Shown piece after piece: positions 33,774-38,701 of a stretch of 38,701 nucleotides of DNA; the stretch's first letter is position 1; every line of letters starts with the position of its first letter. The stretch spans positions 1 to 38,701 of the forward strand of contig CACIRB010000007.1 in NCBI GenBank assembly GCA_902588925.1, given 5' to 3'. Under the pieces are notes generated by a model, which did no database searches, was not told the DNA's origin, and saw only the letters and a program-made list of their open reading frames with translations. Source of the DNA: an uncultured Pelagibacteraceae bacterium. GTDB lineage: Bacteria; Pseudomonadota; Alphaproteobacteria; Pelagibacterales; Pelagibacteraceae. A program made the translations under genes and the position numbers.

Positions 33774-33820
33774 CTTGCCGATTTGATCCTATTGCGGGCA
33801 TAAAACTGCTAAAAAGGAAT
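33774..33820 (+). ncRNA. SAM-II riboswitch upstream of metY
   Basis: The segment reads CTTGCCGATTTGATCC, then TATTGCGGGCATAAAACTGC and TAAAAAGGAAT, which matches the SAM-II pattern (CGATTTGA, then GCTAAAAAGG near the 3' side). Stem P1 can form from TGCC (33776-33779) with GGCA (33797-33800), and a pseudoknot from TCCT (33787-33790) with AGGA (33815-33818). SAM-II is an H-type pseudoknot that represses methionine genes when SAM is high. It is the first element of the tandem. Confidence 0.85.
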
Positions 33821-33840
33821 TATCATAAAATTTAAAATCG

Positions 33841-33897
33841 GTAGGCATTTGAACTGTATTGTGCGCCTTGCATAAAGCAAAAGTACTAAAAAAGGAG
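33841..33897 (+). ncRNA. SAM-V riboswitch overlapping the metY ribosome binding site
   Basis: The segment GTAGGCATTTGAACTGTATT, then GTGCGCCTTGCATAAAGC and AAAAGTACTAAAAAAGGAG, matches the SAM-V aptamer known from Pelagibacter metY leaders. P1 forms from AGGC (33843-33846) with GCCT (33865-33868), and a small TTGC/GCAA hairpin follows. The 3' element CTAAAAAAGGAG includes the Shine-Dalgarno AAGGAG, 4 bases before the ATG at 33902, so SAM binding should block translation. Confidence 0.88.
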
Positions 33898-33901
33898 TAA
33901 A

Positions 33902-35230
33902 ATGAGTACAAAAAGAAACAACCCAGAAACTATTGCGATACATGGTGGAGATTATAGAAGTGATCCAGCTACAAATTCAGTAGCAGTTCCTATTTATAGA
34001 ACTACCTCCTATCAATTTAATAACACTGAGCATGCAGCTAATTTATTTGCGTTAAAAGAGTTTGGAAATATCTATACACGAATAATGAATCCAACAAATG
34101 ATGTGTTGGAAAAAAGAATCGCCGCTCTTGAAGATGGTCTTGCAAGTTTAACTGTAGCATCTGGACAAACTGCGTCTACTTTTGCAATATTAAACGTTGC
34201 ACAAGCTGGAGACAATATTGTTAGTTCTACAGATCTTTACGGTGGAACAGTTTCTTTGTTTACACATACTTTAAGTAAGCTTGGTATAGAAGTAAGATAT
34301 GCAGATCCTTCTGATCCAAAAAACTTTGAAAAAGCTGTAGATGATAAAACTAGAGCTTTTTATGGAGAGACTTTACCAAATCCATATTTAAGAGTTTTTC
34401 CAATTAAAGAAGTGTCAGATATAGGTAGAAAATATAACATTCCTTTAATTTTAGATAATACTGCTGCACCAGTAATTTGTAAACCAATTGAACATGGTGC
34501 TGCTGTAGTCGTTTATTCTTTAACAAAATATATAGCAGGTCATGGAACAGTAGTTGGAGGTGCGCTAATCGATGGTGGTAATTTTGATTGGACAGCAGAT
34601 CCGAAAAGGCAACCATTGTTTAACGAACCTGATGCAAGTTATGGAGGTGTTGTTTGGGGTAAAGCTGTACCTGAACTAACAGGAGCAAATGTTGCTTTTG
34701 CAGTAAGAGCAAGAGTTACTTTGTTAAGAGATTTAGGATCAGCACTTTCTCCAGATAATGCATTTGGTGTTATACAGGGACTTGAAACTGTAGCTTTAAG
34801 AATGAAACAACATTGCGATAATGCTGCGAAAGTAGTTGATTACTTAAAAAATCATAAAGCAATTAAGAGAGTTATTTATGCTACTGAGCATGATGAAGAC
34901 ATATCAAGTCGAGCAAAAAAATATCTAAAAAATGGTAATGGTGCTTTGGTTGGTATTGAATTGGCTGGTGGTATTGAAGCTGGTAAAAAGTTCATTGAAG
35001 CTTTAAAAATGTTCTACCACGTTGCAAATATAGGTGATGCTAGAAGTTTAGCAATACATCCAGCAACAACAACACATAGCCAATTAAATGAAGATGAATT
35101 AGCAGCATCTGGTGTTACTCCAGGGTATGTTAGACTTTGTATAGGTTTAGAACATATTGATGATATAATTGATGATTTAGATCAAGCTTTAGACAAATCA
35201 TCAAAAGGTAATTTAAAAGCAGTTAGTTAA
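33902..35230 (+). CDS. metY: O-acetylhomoserine sulfhydrylase
   Basis: PLP enzyme of the Cys/Met metabolism family that makes homocysteine from O-acetylhomoserine and sulfide (direct sulfhydrylation), 442 aa. The PLP lysine is K209 in VVYSLTKYIAGHGT. Other blocks are YTRIMNPTNDVLEKRIAALE, SGQTASTFAILN, LYGGTVSLF and GYVRLCIGLEHIDDIIDDL. The length and the GNFDWTADPKRQP insert fit MetY rather than MetB or MetZ. Expression should fall when SAM is high through the tandem leader. The Shine-Dalgarno is part of the SAM-V element. Confidence 0.96.
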   Translation: MSTKRNNPETIAIHGGDYRSDPATNSVAVPIYRTTSYQFNNTEHAANLFALKEFGNIYTRIMNPTNDVLEKRIAALEDGLASLTVASGQTASTFAILNVAQAGDNIVSSTDLYGGTVSLFTHTLSKLGIEVRYADPSDPKNFEKAVDDKTRAFYGETLPNPYLRVFPIKEVSDIGRKYNIPLILDNTAAPVICKPIEHGAAVVVYSLTKYIAGHGTVVGGALIDGGNFDWTADPKRQPLFNEPDASYGGVVWGKAVPELTGANVAFAVRARVTLLRDLGSALSPDNAFGVIQGLETVALRMKQHCDNAAKVVDYLKNHKAIKRVIYATEHDEDISSRAKKYLKNGNGALVGIELAGGIEAGKKFIEALKMFYHVANIGDARSLAIHPATTTHSQLNEDELAASGVTPGYVRLCIGLEHIDDIIDDLDQALDKSSKGNLKAVS

Positions 35231-35257
35231 TTTAATTTATATGTCTACAAATAGAAA

Positions 35258-36283
35258 TTAATTAATTTGTCTTTTATATTTTGAGATAAATATAAAATAC
35301 AAAGTTGAAAGTATTATCAAAATAGAATTTATCTGGTGTAAAGATGCAAATAACATTTTTACTCCAGATAAAATAGTTATCACTCCAAGAAAAATTTGAA
35401 ATACCAAAGTCAAACCAATTACTGTGATAGGTTTGTATAATTTTTTGTTTCCAGTGTTAATTACCTTAAAGAGGATTAAGACATAAAAGACAATAATTAA
35501 GTATGCTAAATTTCTATGTATAAATTGAACAATAGAGGGATTATCAAAAACTTTAAAATTCAAAAACTCTTTAAAACTACTATCATCGGGAAAATAATTA
35601 ACTCCCATTAATGGCCAGGTGTTATAAATTTTACCAGCATCCATACCAGATACAAAAGCACCTATAATTAATTGCAAAAATAATAAAGCTAAAAAAATTT
35701 TTACTATAAAAAGATTAATAAAAATTGTTTGATTTGAAGAGGATGATAAATTTAAAAATTGCCAATATACAATTGATAAAATTATAAAAGCTGTAACTAA
35801 ATGTACTGCTAGTCTATAATGACTAACATCTATTCTTTCAACTAATCCACTTGATACCATGTACCAACCCAAAAATCCTTGAAAACAAACTAGTAAAAAA
35901 ATAAGTCCATATTTTTTTATAATCCAAACTCCTTGTTTTACTGAAAAATAAACCATTGGGAGTAATACTGTTAAACCAATTATTCTCCCTAACTGCCTAT
36001 GTCCCCACTCCCACCAAAATATTACTTTAAATTCATCAAGACTCATATTGAAGTTTTGTTGGCTGTATTCAGGAATTGTTTTATATAAACTAAAATACTC
36101 TAACCATTTTTCATTTGTTAAAGGTGGAAAAAAACCAACAAACAATTCCCATGTGGTAATTGATAGACCAGAGTCTGTTAATCTTGTTAAACCACCAACT
36201 AATATTATTAAAGAAACTAAAACTAATAGGGTTAACATCCATAATTTAAGTTGATTATTTAAATGATTATTCTCACTGTACAT
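35258..36283 (-). CDS. ctaA: Heme A synthase
   Basis: Eight-helix inner-membrane enzyme that oxidises the C8 methyl of heme O to give heme A for aa3-type cytochrome oxidase, 341 aa. LVGGLTRLTDSGLSITTWE near residue 24 is the family signature. Conserved histidines for heme binding are in WGHRQLGRIIG, DVSHYRLAVHLVTAF, QFIHRNLAYLII and ASLHQINSILII. The sequence matches the alphaproteobacterial (type 2, COX15-like) subgroup without the Cys pair of Bacillus CtaA. It converges with metY with 27 bases between. Confidence 0.95.
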   Translation of the reverse strand: MYSENNHLNNQLKLWMLTLLVLVSLIILVGGLTRLTDSGLSITTWELFVGFFPPLTNEKWLEYFSLYKTIPEYSQQNFNMSLDEFKVIFWWEWGHRQLGRIIGLTVLLPMVYFSVKQGVWIIKKYGLIFLLVCFQGFLGWYMVSSGLVERIDVSHYRLAVHLVTAFIILSIVYWQFLNLSSSSNQTIFINLFIVKIFLALLFLQLIIGAFVSGMDAGKIYNTWPLMGVNYFPDDSSFKEFLNFKVFDNPSIVQFIHRNLAYLIIVFYVLILFKVINTGNKKLYKPITVIGLTLVFQIFLGVITILSGVKMLFASLHQINSILIILSTLYFIFISKYKRQIN

Positions 36284-36326
36284 GGTCAGATAAATATAAT
36301 AATTATTAAGTATTCCAATAAATTAA

Positions 36327-36617
36327 ATGTCGCCGAATAATAAAAAAAAACTCGATATAATAAGAAATAAATTAGATAAATTAGACAATAAATTATTATC
36401 TCTCATAAAATATAGAACAAAACTCGTTGAAGGAGTTTTAAAGCTTAAAGAATTTAAAAAAGAAATCGTTGATAAGAAAAGAATTAATTTTATTTTAAAA
36501 AAAATTAAAGCAAAATCCTTAAAACAAGGCATTGATCCAAAGATAACTAATCGTATTTGGAAAAATATGATTTGGTCTTATATTGATTACGAAAGAAGAA
36601 ACTTTAAAAAAAAATAA
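36327..36617 (+). CDS. Chorismate mutase type II
   Basis: A 96-aa AroQ-type helical protein converting chorismate to prephenate, towards Phe and Tyr. The N-terminal helix IIRNKLDKLDNKLLSLIKYR shows the conserved R and the D-x-x-L pattern. The middle holds VDKKRINFILKKIKAKSLKQGI, and the C-terminal helix I-x-x-R-I-W-x-x-M-I-W appears as NRIWKNMIWSYIDYE. The stop is 1 base before the end of rpmG on the other strand. The opposite-strand ORF over the same span is its shadow. Confidence 0.88.
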   Translation: MSPNNKKKLDIIRNKLDKLDNKLLSLIKYRTKLVEGVLKLKEFKKEIVDKKRINFILKKIKAKSLKQGIDPKITNRIWKNMIWSYIDYERRNFKKK

Positions 36618-36618
36618 T

Positions 36619-36810
36619 TTACTTACTATGAGGTGGAAGCTTTTTCTCCACAAACATTTCGTGTTTTCTGGTATCAGGGTTATATTTTTTTGCAGATAAT
36701 TTTACTTTCGCTTTTTCACCACCTGCTGGTTTTTTTACATAATAAAAGAAAGGACTATCTGGTTTAGCTTCAGGTACCATTCTAACTTTTACGTGTGTTT
36801 TTTTTGCCAT
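36619..36810 (-). CDS. rpmG: 50S ribosomal protein L33
   Basis: A 63-aa basic protein: MAKKTHVKVRMVPEA, then FFYYVKKPAGGEKAKVKLSA, KKYNPDTRKHEMFVEKKLP. The KKYxPxxRKHxxFxExK core is diagnostic for L33. It lacks the zinc-binding Cys pairs, so it is the Cys-less type. A few residues longer than the usual 50-55, because of an insert near residues 15-20. It follows merR by zero bases on the same strand. Confidence 0.95.
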   Translation of the reverse strand: MAKKTHVKVRMVPEAKPDSPFFYYVKKPAGGEKAKVKLSAKKYNPDTRKHEMFVEKKLPPHSK

Positions 36811-37173
36811 TTATTTAAATGTTTTTAATATATTTGATATTTTAGTTAACTTGTTTTTTAATTTTTCAGCTTTTATAGATTTATCTGCCATTTCGTCAAG
36901 CTTTAAAGTTTGATCATTATCAAGGATCTTTTTTACACCATTGATCGTCAATCCTTGATCTTTAAGCAAATACTTAATCTTCCTCAGTAGATCAATATTT
37001 TTTTCATCATAATATCTTCTATTGGAATTAAGAATTTTTGGCTTAATTTGTTTAAACTGAGATTCCCAAAATCTTATTATATGAGTAGGTAAAGCACCTT
37101 TCTTATTTACTTTTAAGTCTAAAATTTTAGCAACCTCACCAATAGTTTTATAAGCTTGATCAGCTTTATCCAT
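36811..37173 (-). CDS. MerR-family transcriptional regulator
   Basis: A 120-aa protein with a MerR-type winged helix: AYKTIGEVAKILDL, then THIIRFWESQFKQIKPKI, NRRYYDEKNIDLLRKIKYLL and DQGLTINGVKKIL (about residues 8-90), then a short helical tail. No effector-binding domain is seen. Alphaproteobacterial genomes keep a MerR gene directly after ihfA. It overlaps ihfA by 8 bases. Its targets are unknown. Confidence 0.92.
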   Translation of the reverse strand: MDKADQAYKTIGEVAKILDLKVNKKGALPTHIIRFWESQFKQIKPKILNSNRRYYDEKNIDLLRKIKYLLKDQGLTINGVKKILDNDQTLKLDEMADKSIKAEKLKNKLTKISNILKTFK

Positions 37174-37465
37174 AATTTTTAAGATTTATAAACTCTTTAA
37201 ATTCTGTTGAAGGTTTAAATAAAACCACATCCCTACTAGATATTACTTTAGTTTCCTTAGTTTTTGGATTTCTACCAATTCTACTTTTTTTTTGTCTTAT
37301 AGAAAAAGTTCCAAATCTAGATAATTTAAGTTTTTTCTCAGATTTAATATTAGAAACAATTGTAGACAAAAAATCATCAATTAAGTTTTCTGAAATTTGT
37401 TTAGAAAAACCTAGTTGCATATAAACTAAATTAACTAAATCTTTTTTAGTTAAATTTATTCTCAT
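37166..37465 (-). CDS. ihfA: Integration host factor subunit alpha (IHF/HU family)
   Basis: DNA-bending nucleoid protein, 99 aa. LTKKDLVNLVYMQLGFSK is the N-terminal helical pair, and KLSRFGTFSIRQKKSRIGRNPKTKE is the beta arm with the minor-groove motif GRNP. Position after plsX and before merR points to IHF alpha rather than HU. It could serve the tyrosine recombinase in this region, but that is inference only. It begins immediately after the plsX stop. Confidence 0.9.
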   Translation of the reverse strand: MRINLTKKDLVNLVYMQLGFSKQISENLIDDFLSTIVSNIKSEKKLKLSRFGTFSIRQKKSRIGRNPKTKETKVISSRDVVLFKPSTEFKEFINLKNYG

Positions 37466-38467
37466 TTAAAGATTCTTTTTAATCTTTTCTATCAAATTAC
37501 CTTTAACTATTCTATTGCAAACATCCAAAGAATTAGCAAAGCCAATAAAATCAGTACCACCGTGACTTTTTACAACTGGAGAATCTAATCCTATGAATAT
37601 TGCACCGTTGTACAGCCTTGGATCTAATCTTTTTTTAAACTTTTTTAAATTTACTATGTTTAAAAGAGAGGATAACTTTCCTATCCAATTACCTGCCATT
37701 GCTTTTTTTAATTCACTTGTAATAAAATTTGCTGTTCCTTCAGCAGTTTTTAGAGCAACATTTCCAGTAAATCCATCAGACACTATTACATCAACTTCAC
37801 CATCCATTAAGTGATTACCTTCAATGTAACCTGAGAAATTAAAATTTACAGATTTTTTATCATTAAGAATTTGATATGTTTCCTTTATTACTTCATTACC
37901 CTTTAATTCTTCTGAACCAATATTCAATAAAGCAACATTGGCTATTTCTTCAGGGTATAATGAATTATAAAGTGCAGCTCCCATCGAAGAAAAATCACTT
38001 AAATTTTTTGAACTACATTCAATATTAGCTCCAAGATCTAACACAACACTCATGCCTTTTTTGTTTGGCCAAAGTGCAGACAAAGCTGGTTTATCTATAT
38101 TTTCAATCATTTTAAGATTTAATTTTGATAAAACTAATAGAGCACCAGTATTACCAGCGGATATAATGATATCAGCCTGCTTGTCTTTAACACTCTGAAT
38201 AGCGAGCCACATGCTTGTGTCTTTTCCTCTTTTTGCACCTTCTAAAGGACTATCTGTACTTTTAATTGCATTCTCTGTGTGAAAAATTTCATAGAAATCT
38301 TTTTTAATTTTATTTCCAATTAATGGAGAAATTTTATTTTTATCTCCAAATATTTTATAAAAATTGTTTTTATTTGATTGATGGTTGTAAATAATACCAT
38401 CAATAACTTTTTTTGGTGAGCCATCGCCTCCCATTGCATCAACTGCAATTTTAATTTTTTCGGACAT
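37466..38467 (-). CDS. plsX: Phosphate acyltransferase PlsX
   Basis: Converts acyl-ACP to acyl phosphate, the first step of phospholipid synthesis by the PlsX/PlsY route, 333 aa. IAVDAMGGDGSPKKVIDG at residues 7-24 is the signature. ADIIISAGNTGALLVLSKL, VLDLGANIECSSKNL and VDVIVSDGFTGNVALKTAEG are further family blocks. It follows rpmF (13-base spacer) and abuts ihfA with no bases between, so the fabH gene usually located here is absent. Confidence 0.97.
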   Translation of the reverse strand: MSEKIKIAVDAMGGDGSPKKVIDGIIYNHQSNKNNFYKIFGDKNKISPLIGNKIKKDFYEIFHTENAIKSTDSPLEGAKRGKDTSMWLAIQSVKDKQADIIISAGNTGALLVLSKLNLKMIENIDKPALSALWPNKKGMSVVLDLGANIECSSKNLSDFSSMGAALYNSLYPEEIANVALLNIGSEELKGNEVIKETYQILNDKKSVNFNFSGYIEGNHLMDGEVDVIVSDGFTGNVALKTAEGTANFITSELKKAMAGNWIGKLSSLLNIVNLKKFKKRLDPRLYNGAIFIGLDSPVVKSHGGTDFIGFANSLDVCNRIVKGNLIEKIKKNL

Positions 38468-38480
38468 TAAGATAAATATA

Positions 38481-38663
38481 CTATTCTTTTGGGTCTAAAA
38501 CTTGTCTACCCTTATACATACCGGTTTTTAAATCTAGATGATGAGAAAGTCTGTATTCACCAGATTTTTTATCCTCAACTATATTTTTAGTTGAAAATTT
38601 CATTGTTTGTGCCCTTCTCATTCCGGTTCTGGAAGGAGTTTGTTTTCGTTTTGGTACAGCCAT
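38481..38663 (-). CDS. rpmF: 50S ribosomal protein L32
   Basis: A 60-aa protein starting [20 protein letters not shown], the L32 hallmark, with [20 protein letters not shown] in the C-terminal half. It lacks the zinc Cys pairs of some L32 proteins. First gene of the rpmF-plsX-ihfA-merR-rpmG run. The 38 bases after its start show only a weak promoter-like TTGAAT at the window edge. Confidence 0.98.
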   Translation of the reverse strand: MAVPKRKQTPSRTGMRRAQTMKFSTKNIVEDKKSGEYRLSHHLDLKTGMYKGRQVLDPKE

Positions 38664-38701
38664 AATTATGGGTTAATTACACTTTTTAAATAATAATTCA
38701 A

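Noticed and set aside
35247..35270. ACAAAT/ATTTGT hairpin between metY and ctaA as bidirectional terminator
   Set aside because: Short AT-rich stem overlapping the ctaA stop; not distinguishable from background.
36323..36532. 69-codon ORF on the minus strand opposite the chorismate mutase
   Set aside because: The plus-strand frame has the chorismate mutase pattern; this one is a low-complexity Phe/Leu/Ser shadow.

Overview
The window looks like a stretch of a SAR11-type (Pelagibacterales) marine alphaproteobacterial chromosome. The DNA is very AT-rich and lysine/asparagine codons in AAA/AAT dominate. Genes are packed with overlaps of a few bases. The strongest marker is a tandem pair of SAM-sensing leader RNAs (SAM-II followed by SAM-V) upstream of metY, an arrangement known from Candidatus Pelagibacter ubique and marine metagenomes. 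The gene content (NDUFS4-type complex I subunit, SdhE, class II FBPase GlpX, heme A synthase CtaA, IHF-alpha next to a MerR regulator) fits an aerobic alphaproteobacterium. No database search was run; names rest on motifs, length and context.

Layout. 1-3961: M48 lipoprotein protease, a DUF502 membrane protein, recG and sdhE, then a tRNA-Ser. 4142-12596: nine same-strand genes in which every junction overlaps (rarD, mltB-like, RlpA/SPOR-like lipoprotein, dacA-type carboxypeptidase, tmk, holB, metG, tatD, PhnP-like hydrolase). They combine peptidoglycan turnover with DNA replication and translation. 12591-14815 (minus): glutathione peroxidase, nhaA and a zinc-ribbon membrane protein. 14910-18127: tRNA-Pro, a glycosyltransferase, an NDUFS4-like subunit, an SbmA/BacA-like transporter, glpX and tRNA-Glu.

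18132-26864 is an accessory island starting five bases after tRNA-Glu. It holds a GIY-YIG protein, a two-domain glycosyltransferase, a sugar epimerase, two GT2 glycosyltransferases, a polysaccharide-deacetylase-like protein, a sugar C-methyltransferase-like protein, a formyltransferase-like protein and a complete tyrosine recombinase. The recombinase overlaps the last glycosyltransferase by four bases. Together these genes probably build and decorate a variable surface glycan. A 14-bp imperfect inverted repeat with a 7-bp centre sits directly upstream of the recombinase. 27000-28460 holds a small two-helix membrane ORF, a DUF2938 protein, a short MGMT-type alkyltransferase, and a 534-bp convergent spacer with nested inverted repeats that I cannot explain.

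28461-33691 (minus) is core metabolism: rplM, rpsI, argC, a small lipoprotein, hom, an AEC carrier and a DMT-family transporter. The divergent side carries the SAM-II/SAM-V leader and metY, so methionine synthesis is set by SAM level next to hom. 35258-38663 contains ctaA, a chorismate mutase, and the compact minus-strand run rpmF-plsX-ihfA-merR-rpmG, which lacks the fabH usually found between plsX and ihfA.
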